Source of the DNA: PALSA-610 sp038239145
GTDB taxonomy: Bacteria; Actinomycetota; Acidimicrobiia; IMCC26256; PALSA-610
Assembly: GCA_038239145.1 (NCBI GenBank)
Contig: JBBSFB010000006.1
Span: 49,323-113,322, forward strand
Length of the DNA stretch: 64,000 nt
Reading direction: 5' to 3'
The stretch's first letter is position 1; each line of letters starts with the position of its first letter. Below are positions 1-7,066 of the stretch, one piece after another. Below the pieces are notes generated by a model, which was not told the DNA's origin, searched no databases, and was given only the letters and a program-made list of their open reading frames with translations. The position numbers were made by a program, and so were the translations under genes.

Positions 1-245
1 TGTTGTCGATCCGCGATCCGGGCGCTGCGTTCTCCGCCTTCGGCTGGGACGTCGAGCACGTCGACGGTCACGATGAAGCGGCGCTCGTTGCGGCGCTCGA
101 CGTGACGGGTCAGGCGGGTCCGCCACGCGTCGTCATCGCGAAAACCATCTTCGGGCGAGGCGTCTCGTTCATGGAGCGCCAGCTGAAGTGGCACTACCTG
201 CCGCTCGACGACGAGCAGTACGCGCGCGCACTGGCCGAGCTGTAG
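1..245 (+). CDS. Transketolase N-terminal subunit (TPP-binding half), C-terminal end only
   Basis: This is the last ~80 residues of a split transketolase alpha subunit; the rest lies upstream of the window. The segment contains the end of the TPP-binding module, including the conserved run VVIAKTIFGRGVSFME and the following W-H-Y near the C terminus, as in transketolase subunit A proteins. The frame is open to the window edge, so the TTG at base 3 is not a supported start. The next gene begins 6 bp after the stop and encodes the matching pyrimidine-binding half, so the two should form one heteromeric enzyme. It transfers a two-carbon ketol unit. In this context it may help make sedoheptulose-7-phosphate, or could act directly on a nucleotide sugar, as is known for some split TPP enzymes of sugar clusters. 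Confidence 0.85.
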   Translation, partial: LSIRDPGAAFSAFGWDVEHVDGHDEAALVAALDVTGQAGPPRVVIAKTIFGRGVSFMERQLKWHYLPLDDEQYARALAEL

Positions 246-251
246 TCCGCG

Positions 252-1214
252 ATGCGAGCCGCCTTCGTCGAGACGCTCACGGAGCTCGCCTCCGCGGACG
301 AGCGCATCGTGTTGCTCACGGGTGATCTCGGATTCATGGCATTGGAACCGTTTCGCGAAGCGCATCCGGATCGTTTCTTCAACGTCGGCGTGGCCGAGCA
401 GAACCTCATCGGTCTGGCGACCGGGCTCGCCGACGCCGGCTTCACGCCGTACTGCTATTCGATCGCGACGTTCGCGAGCTTGCGCGGCTTCGAGTTCTTC
501 CGAAACGGGGCGGTGTGGCACGACCTGCCCGTGCGCGTCGTGGGCATGGGCGGTGGGTTCGAGTACGGCGCGGCCGGTGTTACTCACCATGCGCTGGAGG
601 ACGTCGGTGTGATGCGAACCCTGCCGAGCGTGACGATCGTCGCTCCGGCAGATGCCGGCCATACCGACTCGGTCGTACGCCACGTGCAGACCCGCACAGG
701 CCCCGTGTACCTCCGTCTCGGGAAAGACGAGCGCCGACGCGTGTCGGGCCTCGCGCCCGGCTTCGACCCCGCTCGCATCTCGCTCGCGCACCGCGGCGCG
801 GACGGGCTTGTGCTCGCGATGGGCGGCGTCTCCTCGGAGGCCGCGGTCGCAGTCGACGCGTTGGCCGCGCAAGGTACGAAGTGCTCCCTCGGTGTGGTGG
901 AGTCGGTTGCGCCGGCGCCGATCGAGCACCTGGCCGAGCTGCTTCGGGAGCACCCGTGGGTGGTCACCGTCGAGGCGCACGTCCGGAGCGGGGGGCTGGG
1001 CTCGATCGTGGCCGACACGATCGTCGACGCCGGTGTCGGGGTGCACCTCCTGCGGTGCTGTGTCGACGATCCCTTGGCATCGGACCGGCTCGGCAGCGAA
1101 TCGTTCCTCCACGAGATGCACGGACTCTCGGCCGCAGTGCTCGAGCGCCGCATCCGCGACTTCGCGCGTTCGGTGACGGATGCGACCGGCGACCCGAGGG
1201 CTGACCGGACGTGA
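252..1214 (+). CDS. Transketolase C-terminal subunit
   Basis: A 320-residue transketolase beta half: a pyrimidine-binding domain (about residues 3-165) followed by the C-terminal transketolase domain (about 180-305). The catalytic glutamate that activates TPP sits in NVGVAEQN (E49). Length fits the split form of the enzyme; one-piece transketolases are over 600 residues. It is 6 bp behind its partner and overlaps the next gene by 4 bp (GTGA), so it belongs to one operon with the GT2 and SDR genes. Split transketolases inside polysaccharide loci are usually pathway-specific rather than housekeeping. Here the operon 10 kb downstream needs sedoheptulose-7-phosphate, which makes pentose-phosphate supply the likeliest role (inference). 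Confidence 0.9.
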   Translation: MRAAFVETLTELASADERIVLLTGDLGFMALEPFREAHPDRFFNVGVAEQNLIGLATGLADAGFTPYCYSIATFASLRGFEFFRNGAVWHDLPVRVVGMGGGFEYGAAGVTHHALEDVGVMRTLPSVTIVAPADAGHTDSVVRHVQTRTGPVYLRLGKDERRRVSGLAPGFDPARISLAHRGADGLVLAMGGVSSEAAVAVDALAAQGTKCSLGVVESVAPAPIEHLAELLREHPWVVTVEAHVRSGGLGSIVADTIVDAGVGVHLLRCCVDDPLASDRLGSESFLHEMHGLSAAVLERRIRDFARSVTDATGDPRADRT

Positions 1215-1933
1215 CGAGGGAGAGCTCCACGGTCTCGATCGTGCTGCCGGCATACCGGGCGTCGGAACAGCTCCGCGACGTCGTTCCGGAGATGATCGCG
1301 GAGGTCGAACAGCTGGGAGCGGGGCTCGAAGTGATCGTCGTCGTGAACGGTCCGCGCGACGGGACCGACGAAGCGGCGGAGACACTTCGTGCAAGTGACG
1401 ACCGGGTTCGGGTCGTGCGTTCGGAAGAAGCCGGATGGGGCCGCGCCGTGCGGACGGGTCTCGACGCGGCGACCGGTGATCTACTCGCGTACACGAACCT
1501 GGCGCGAACGCCCCCGAGCGTGCTCCGCACCGCGGTCGCGCTGGCGTTCGACTCGAGCGGTTCGGTCGTGAAGGCGAGCCGCCGCGTGCGCGACAGCACG
1601 GCAAGGCGGGCCGGTTCGTTGCTCTACAATCTCGAGTGCCGGATGCTCTTCGAGCTCTCGGTCTTCGACGTGAACGGGACGCCGAAGGTCTTCCCGGCCG
1701 AGTTCACCGATCTGCGGCAGCTGCGCCGCGACGACGACCTCATCGACATCGAGTTCCTCGCGGTATGCGAGGCGCGCAACTACCAGGTCGTCGAGTTTGC
1801 CGTCCCTGTGTTGCCCCGGCACTCGGGCCGATCGACCACGAACCTGCGTTCCGCGTGGCACATGTACAGCCAGGCTTTCGTGCTCCGCCGCGAGATGCGG
1901 CAACGTGGGTTGACGCCCGACGGCGACCGCTGA
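1211..1933 (+). CDS. Glycosyltransferase family 2 with an atypical metal site
   Basis: A 240-residue GT-A fold protein beginning with the usual GT2 strand VSIVLPAYRASEQLRDVV and a nucleotide-binding strand ending VVVNGPRDGTDE. Its GTG start overlaps the transketolase stop by 4 bp. The region where GT2 enzymes carry the metal-binding DxD reads LLAYTNLARTPPS, so the acidic pair is missing. The acceptor-side half is present but short and there is no membrane segment. It could be a metal-independent transferase, or an inactive or altered-function homologue. The donor cannot be read from sequence. Its place between a split transketolase and an SDR epimerase suggests that it uses a sugar made in this operon. 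Confidence 0.75.
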   Translation: MTRESSTVSIVLPAYRASEQLRDVVPEMIAEVEQLGAGLEVIVVVNGPRDGTDEAAETLRASDDRVRVVRSEEAGWGRAVRTGLDAATGDLLAYTNLARTPPSVLRTAVALAFDSSGSVVKASRRVRDSTARRAGSLLYNLECRMLFELSVFDVNGTPKVFPAEFTDLRQLRRDDDLIDIEFLAVCEARNYQVVEFAVPVLPRHSGRSTTNLRSAWHMYSQAFVLRREMRQRGLTPDGDR

Positions 1934-1938
1934 GTGCG

Positions 1939-2889
1939 ATGAAGGGAACTGCACTCGTCACCGGCGGCGCCGGCTTCGTCGGCGCGAACGTGGCGCGGCG
2001 CCTGGTGCATGACGGGCTCGAGGTGCACTGCGTGACCCACGCGGGTGGCGACGAATGGCGCCTCACGGGCGTGGACGCACTTCGCACGCATGCGTGCTCG
2101 GTGGCCGACGCCGACGCGGTCGCGGCACTGGTCCGTTCGGTCCGTCCCGACTGGGTCTTCCACCTGGCCGCGCACGGCGCGTACGCGCATCAGACCGATG
2201 CCGCGCGCATGGTGTCGGTCAACACGCTCGGCACGCTCAACCTCTTGGACGCGCTCGCCGGGAACGGTGGCTGCGAAGGATTCGTGTACACGGGATCGTC
2301 GTCCGAGTACGGCCTGAAGGATCGCGCGCCCGGCGAGGACGAGATCGTCGCGCCCGACAGCGTCTACGCGATCACGAAGGCGTCGGCGACGCACGCGGTG
2401 TCGCATTGGGCGCGCCGAACGGGTCTCCCGGCCGCGACCGTGCGTCTGTACTCGGTGTACGGGCCGTGGGAGGAGCCGACGCGTCTCGTCCCCCGTCTCG
2501 TCGTCGCCGCGCTCGCGGGCACGCTCCCGCCCCTCGTCGCGTCGGCGACGGCACGCGACTTCGTCTGGGTCGACGATGCAGTCGACGGAATTCTGCGGGC
2601 CGCCGAAGTCGCGTCGACGCGGCCGGGAGCGGTGTGGAATCTGGGGAGCGGTGTGCAGACCACTCTCGAGCAACTGGTCGCGATCGCCCGCTCAGTCTTC
2701 GACGTGTCCGAGGAACCCGTGTGGGGTTCCATGGAGAATCGGGCCTGGGACACCGACCGTTGGTTCGCCGATCCGCGGCGGGCGCGCGCCGAGCTCGGCT
2801 GGGAAACGGTCACGCCGCTCGATACCGGCCTACGGGCGACCGGCGTGTGGTTGTCGTCGACGTCGGAACGCGGTCGATACTCGGCGTGA
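1939..2889 (+). CDS. NAD(P)-dependent sugar epimerase/dehydratase (extended SDR)
   Basis: A 316-residue extended short-chain dehydrogenase. The Rossmann glycine motif is GGAGFVGANV near the N terminus, the catalytic Ser/Thr region is YTGSSSEYG and the YxxxK pair is in VYAITKAS. The C-terminal substrate-binding part includes the RDFVWVDDAVDGIL signature common to nucleotide-sugar epimerases and reductases. The ATG at 1939 lies 6 bp after the GT2 stop; a longer upstream frame overlaps the GT2 gene and is rejected. The exact reaction (4-epimerase, 4-reductase or dehydratase) is not decidable from sequence. It is last in the transketolase operon, and its stop lies 7 bp from the convergent stop of the membrane-protein gene. 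Confidence 0.85.
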   Translation: MKGTALVTGGAGFVGANVARRLVHDGLEVHCVTHAGGDEWRLTGVDALRTHACSVADADAVAALVRSVRPDWVFHLAAHGAYAHQTDAARMVSVNTLGTLNLLDALAGNGGCEGFVYTGSSSEYGLKDRAPGEDEIVAPDSVYAITKASATHAVSHWARRTGLPAATVRLYSVYGPWEEPTRLVPRLVVAALAGTLPPLVASATARDFVWVDDAVDGILRAAEVASTRPGAVWNLGSGVQTTLEQLVAIARSVFDVSEEPVWGSMENRAWDTDRWFADPRRARAELGWETVTPLDTGLRATGVWLSSTSERGRYSA

Positions 2890-2896
2890 GACGGGA

Positions 2897-4501
2897 TCAG
2901 TGGGCCGCGGGACCGACCCGGCACGCTCCATTGGCGCGGACCTCCCACGGCTCCCCGGCGTTTAGGCCGGGGAGCACGAGTTGGAGCGCTGTACCGGGGC
3001 GGCCCTGCGCAAGTCGCACCCACGTGGCGCCGAAGCGGCGGACGTCCACCTCGTACGTGTGATCGGCGGACCACACGTACTGCGTACCGACGCCCTTCGG
3101 CGCGTACGTGAAAGACGACGTCAGTGGAGTGCACGCGACGCTGCGCCTCCCGGCGCCCGCGGTCCGGACGACACTCATCGCGACGAGCCGTTGGTCGGCG
3201 GCGGTGACGGTCGTGGAAAACGGGTTGTCGTGGTCGGACAACAGATCCCGCATCTCGCGTGCCGGGAGAGCCCCCAGTCCGAACGGCAGGATCGTGGCGT
3301 CGGGAACGATCGACGGGCCGAGCCCGACCACGAGCACTTCGCCGCGCGCCAACCGCCCGGCGGATCCGTACTGCGCAGAGCTGGCGCGCATATCGGGCCG
3401 AACCGCCAACGCCCGCGCGCCGCCAAGCGCCAACACCGCGAGCGCGCCCGCGCCGATCCAACGCCAGTCGGTGTCGATCGGCAACCGCCCGGGCCACGGG
3501 ATCGGCTGCCGGGGCACGATGGCGAGCAGGGCAAAGCCGAGGGCGACGTAGCGGTAGCGGAACACGGTCGGATCGGCGAGCACGCCGCGGCTGTTGGCCA
3601 CGCCGACCGCCCAGACGAGCACCGCGAGTGACCAGGCCAGCACGTTGGCGCTCGCGTTTGCCCCTTTCGAGATCGTCCAGATCGCGTAACCGAAGAACGC
3701 GATCATGAGGACGACTGCAATCGCGGGCACGCCGAGCGCGACCGCTTGAAAAGGGGTGTAGCAGAGGTCGCGCACGAACTGCAGCGTCTGCGAAGTCGAC
3801 AACGCGTACTTCCCGAGATGTGATCCGCCGTGCACCTCGATCAGCCACCAAGTGAGCCAGAGTCCGGTGGGGATTCCCACCGCGAGCCACCGGCGAACGG
3901 GTGGGCGGGTGCAGACGTTGTGCACGAGACACGCGGCGGCGACGGCGACGCCGCCCCCCGCGGACAACAGGGAGAGCACGAGCGCGGCTGCGAGGAACGG
4001 GTTGGCGCGCCGGCCGCGGTTGAGTGCTGCAGCGCATCCGACGCCGCCGAGGAGCGCGAGGTAGTGATTGAGCTCGCTCGGGTTCAACGAGACGTAGCGG
4101 CCATACCAGACGAGCGGGATCCCGAGGAGCGCGGCCAAGACGATGCCGAACTGGCGGCGGGTCGTGACGAAGAACGCCGATGGCACGGCGAAGAGGACGA
4201 GCGCGCCGGCAACGCGAAACGGCGCGTAGTCGAAACCGAAGCCGCCGACGAACGCGCGCCAAAGTCCGAGGATGATGATACTGAGATGGTCGTTGTACGG
4301 CTCGAACAGGCCGCGAACCGAACCCGCCTGTTTGATGAGGAGCCAGTCGTCGGCGTAGAAGTAGAAGTGGTCGGTGAGGTGCAGCGTGTAGAAGAACGCG
4401 CCCGCGACGAGCAGCCCGAACGCGACCTCGACGGCACGCGACGCGGGCGGTGCCGCCGCGCGCTTCGATGGGTGACGCCCGAGACCGGTCGTCTCCGTCA
4501 T
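2897..4501 (-). CDS. Polytopic membrane protein with DDW motif, GT-C-like; paralogue of 45859-47451
   Basis: A 534-residue integral membrane protein with about ten transmembrane segments and a C-terminal extracytoplasmic domain of ~130 residues. After the first membrane span there is a DD-W motif (FYFYADDWLLIKQ), placed like the catalytic acidic pair of GT-C glycosyltransferases that use lipid-linked sugars. The C-terminal domain ends in EVRANGACRVGP. A second gene at 45859-47451 shares the whole plan, including YLDDWISIRQ and QVRANGACRANP. The ATG at 4501 overlaps the preceding sulfotransferase stop (ATGA), so the two are translationally coupled. GT-C transferase is the best guess; an oligosaccharide ligase or polymerase is the alternative. 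Confidence 0.75.
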   Translation of the reverse strand: MTETTGLGRHPSKRAAAPPASRAVEVAFGLLVAGAFFYTLHLTDHFYFYADDWLLIKQAGSVRGLFEPYNDHLSIIILGLWRAFVGGFGFDYAPFRVAGALVLFAVPSAFFVTTRRQFGIVLAALLGIPLVWYGRYVSLNPSELNHYLALLGGVGCAAALNRGRRANPFLAAALVLSLLSAGGGVAVAAACLVHNVCTRPPVRRWLAVGIPTGLWLTWWLIEVHGGSHLGKYALSTSQTLQFVRDLCYTPFQAVALGVPAIAVVLMIAFFGYAIWTISKGANASANVLAWSLAVLVWAVGVANSRGVLADPTVFRYRYVALGFALLAIVPRQPIPWPGRLPIDTDWRWIGAGALAVLALGGARALAVRPDMRASSAQYGSAGRLARGEVLVVGLGPSIVPDATILPFGLGALPAREMRDLLSDHDNPFSTTVTAADQRLVAMSVVRTAGAGRRSVACTPLTSSFTYAPKGVGTQYVWSADHTYEVDVRRFGATWVRLAQGRPGTALQLVLPGLNAGEPWEVRANGACRVGPAAH

Positions 4502-6570
4502 CCGAGGAAGCGCAGGTAAGTGTTCTCGGCCCCGGCGCCGGCCGACGGAAGTGTGGGACGGATGGCTCCGGGCAGCACCTGGACCTCGTAGATCTGGAGT
4601 CCGTTCGGCCACCACAGCTCGGCTGCGACCGCGCCGGTCACCACGTCGATGATGGCCAGCCCGCAGCGCGACTCCGACGGTCGCAGGCCCGGCGCGTAGG
4701 GCTCGTAGCGGTCGATCACCTTGGAGAGCCCGACGATCGCGTGACCCCCGGCGAACGCGAGCCCGCGCGTAAACCCGGGCAATCCGGCGACGGGGGAGAA
4801 CGAGCCGGCGCCGGTGGCGAGGTCGTCGGCGACGCCCACGGTGCCGAAGCCGCTGTTGCAGAGCCAGAGCCGGCCCGCGTTCCGAGTGGCCGAATGTGGG
4901 CACGTGAGACCGCAGAGCACGACCTCGCGGCTCGAGGCCGAGAACACCACGCCGCGTCCCTCGGGTCCGTAGCCGGCCTTCCATGGCTTCGGTCCGGTCG
5001 TCTCGTCGGAGAAACCGGTGAAGTGCGCGTCGTCGAGACCGTTCTCGCCGAGGCCGATCGAATTCAGTTGGAACCAGTTCGTCCGGAATCCGGCGGCGCC
5101 CAGCTCGTCGAGCGCGCGCGGCCACCAGACCCGTTCCCATCCGGACTCGACGCTGACCTTCGCCACGAAGTTGTGCCCGGTGACAGTCACGTACAGCTCG
5201 CCGCCGCTGACGACGACATCGTGGATGTAGAGCGTCCCCGGGAGAACGCGGGTGACGCTCGGGACGTACACGGTGCCGTCGTCGGGCTCGACGTCGTCGG
5301 GGACGACCTCCCGACCCCAGTCGTCGCGCCCGAGCGGACGAAACCACATGATCTGGTTCGGCGTTCGGGTGCTGCTCACCACGAGAGAGCCGCTGTCGGT
5401 GTCGACGAACGCTCCCGACGGATGCGGAACGGTGAGGGCAGATTGCCATGGGTTTCCGCCGTTGCCGCCCAGGAGCAGGAGCATGTGCTCGTACTCGCGC
5501 GTCACCAGCAGGCCGACACCGAGGGCTTCGAGCAGACCCCAGAAGTCGCCGTTCGTCTCGTACTCGAGCGGCATGGGCACCGATCTCGTTCCGATGCGCT
5601 CGAGAGAGAGGTTGTCGGCGGGGACCGTGAAGTTCTCGCGGGTCGCCGCCGGGTCAGCGGCGATGGTGGCGACGTCGTCGATCGAACAGAGCGCGCGCGC
5701 CGCCGCGGTGTGGACGGACAGGATCTCACGATCGGGCTGGCTCAGCTCGGAGATGTTGCGCTGCTCGTAGTCGTGGGTGTTGACGGGAACGCCGCCGAAC
5801 GGCCCCATCGCAGTGAGGGGCACGCCGTTCCAGGTCGGCGTGAGGAGAGCCTGGTCGTAGGGGACGTCGAGCCACGCGGCGAGCGACGCCATCGAGGCGC
5901 GCCGATCGGCCAGGAGCGTCTCGTAGTGCACGAGGAGGAATTGCTCGGGGCGACGCGCCGCATGCAGCGCGGCCGCGGTGTTCACCAGCGACCAGCGCGC
6001 TGCGAAGCCTTCCGTGCTCATGCCGGGGCGACGTCGTTTGGTATCGGCGAAACCGGCGAACGGGCTGCGCACAACGTGGATCATGCGGGCGTCGGGTAGA
6101 TCGGCGAGCACGAGTTCCCAGTCGAGCGCGAGCACAGGACAATGCCCGACGACGCGCGCAGCGCGGTCGCCGGCGCCGCGCCAGGTGGCGAAGAACGTCT
6201 CCAGCCACGCCGACACCACTTGGGCCCGAGATGACGAGCTGTCGACGACTCGTGCGAATGCCGACCGCCACTCGTCGACATCCAGGTCGAGGTCGAATCC
6301 TGCGAACTTTCCCACCGCCGCGCCGGTCCGGGCCGCACGCATCTCCTCGTTCGCGAACGCGTCGAACGCGACCCGAGGATCGTCGGGAACGACCGGCCAC
6401 CGATACTTCGCCGGGAACCAGTCGTCGAAACCGCTGGGAGCGAGGCCGGTGCCGAGTTGCATCTCGAACGGAAATACGTCGAGCTCGGGATGACCGTCGA
6501 GCAAGCGTGTGAGGAAACCGCCGCCGCTGTCGTTCCAGGCCGATACGAACACAGACGCGCCTGTCAACAC
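4498..6570 (-). CDS. Sulfotransferase fused to a DUF4915 (TIGR03032) beta-propeller-like domain
   Basis: A 690-residue two-domain protein. Residues ~1-320 look like a PAPS-dependent sulfotransferase: an N-terminal phosphate-binding strand-loop (VFVSAWNDSGGGFLTRLLDG) and a downstream 3'-phosphate-binding element (IHVVRSPFAGFADTKRR). Residues ~350-690 match DUF4915/TIGR03032, with the hallmark GLPGFTRGLAF followed by IVGLSK. No signal peptide is visible, so it should act in the cytoplasm on a sugar nucleotide or lipid-linked glycan. The GTG start at 6570 overlaps the small upstream gene by 7 bp and the stop overlaps the next ATG, so it is embedded in the operon. The joining of these two domains in one polypeptide is unusual. 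The role of the second domain is unknown; acceptor binding is possible. Confidence 0.82.
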   Translation of the reverse strand: MLTGASVFVSAWNDSGGGFLTRLLDGHPELDVFPFEMQLGTGLAPSGFDDWFPAKYRWPVVPDDPRVAFDAFANEEMRAARTGAAVGKFAGFDLDLDVDEWRSAFARVVDSSSSRAQVVSAWLETFFATWRGAGDRAARVVGHCPVLALDWELVLADLPDARMIHVVRSPFAGFADTKRRRPGMSTEGFAARWSLVNTAAALHAARRPEQFLLVHYETLLADRRASMASLAAWLDVPYDQALLTPTWNGVPLTAMGPFGGVPVNTHDYEQRNISELSQPDREILSVHTAAARALCSIDDVATIAADPAATRENFTVPADNLSLERIGTRSVPMPLEYETNGDFWGLLEALGVGLLVTREYEHMLLLLGGNGGNPWQSALTVPHPSGAFVDTDSGSLVVSSTRTPNQIMWFRPLGRDDWGREVVPDDVEPDDGTVYVPSVTRVLPGTLYIHDVVVSGGELYVTVTGHNFVAKVSVESGWERVWWPRALDELGAAGFRTNWFQLNSIGLGENGLDDAHFTGFSDETTGPKPWKAGYGPEGRGVVFSASSREVVLCGLTCPHSATRNAGRLWLCNSGFGTVGVADDLATGAGSFSPVAGLPGFTRGLAFAGGHAIVGLSKVIDRYEPYAPGLRPSESRCGLAIIDVVTGAVAAELWWPNGLQIYEVQVLPGAIRPTLPSAGAGAENTYLRFLG

Positions 6571-6773
6571 GGTTCCCGAGCGGAGAAGGAGATCGTCAAC
6601 GACGCACCGGCGAGGCCACCGCCTTCGAATCCGTCGACGGCGACGATTGCGAACCGGGCGTGTGCGCGCGGATCAAGGCGGAGATCCACGGCTTCCGGGT
6701 AGCCGACCACCTCCCGGAAATAGCCCGATCGGCGCAACCAGTGGTCGTTGTTCGAATCGGGCGACGAGGTCAT
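6564..6773 (-). CDS. Small hypothetical protein (69 aa)
   Basis: A 69-residue protein starting at an ATG (MTSSPDSNNDHWLRRSGYF) and ending in a cysteine. It sits 11 bp after the small membrane-protein gene, and its stop overlaps the sulfotransferase GTG start (GTGTTGA). This spacing is the main evidence that it is a real coupled cistron. The sequence has a mixed, protein-like composition with a plausible fold (VGYPEAVDLRLDPRAHARF, then AIVAVDGFEGGG) and no membrane segment or known motif. A longer upstream extension runs through the neighbouring gene and is rejected. It may be a small accessory factor, or only a leader cistron that couples translation of the sulfotransferase. Confidence 0.5.
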   Translation of the reverse strand: MTSSPDSNNDHWLRRSGYFREVVGYPEAVDLRLDPRAHARFAIVAVDGFEGGGLAGASLTISFSAREPC

Positions 6774-6784
6774 CGCGGATGCGG

Positions 6785-7012
6785 TCAGTCCTTGCGCAGA
6801 GCGAGGACAGCAATCGCGAAGGAGACCACGGCAGCGACGATCGCGGCGATGCCGCGTTTCGTGTACTTGCCTGCGTGGGGTACCGGCCCGACATGGCCCG
6901 GGAAGAAGCTCGGGAGGTCGGTTGCCTTCGTGGTCATGTAGATCACCGCGACCACGATGAGCAAGATCCCGACGACGATGAAGAGCCACGAGAGTGGTGA
7001 GATCCGCCGCAC
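6785..7012 (-). CDS. Small two-span membrane protein (75 aa)
   Basis: A 75-residue protein with two clear hydrophobic helices: residues ~7-27 (PLSWLFIVVGILLIVVAVIY) and ~53-71 (GIAAIVAAVVSFAIAVLAL). They are joined by a Pro/Gly/His-rich loop, and the protein ends in RKD. The start is a GTG at 7012. It lies 54 bp after the AftB-like gene and 11 bp before the next small gene, in the same operon. It resembles no characterised family that I recognise. Small double-span proteins near GT-C enzymes sometimes stabilise or regulate them; that is only inference here. Confidence 0.65.
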   Translation of the reverse strand: MRRISPLSWLFIVVGILLIVVAVIYMTTKATDLPSFFPGHVGPVPHAGKYTKRGIAAIVAAVVSFAIAVLALRKD

Positions 7013-7066
7013 GAGGGGAACCCTACGCCGAGAGGCTGGGTTCGCACCACCGCGATCCGGCGCTGA

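Noticed and set aside
2364..4262. Long minus-strand open frame antisense to the SDR gene
   Set aside because: Arg/Pro-rich with no domain; it is a shadow of GC-biased codon positions in the real genes on both sides.
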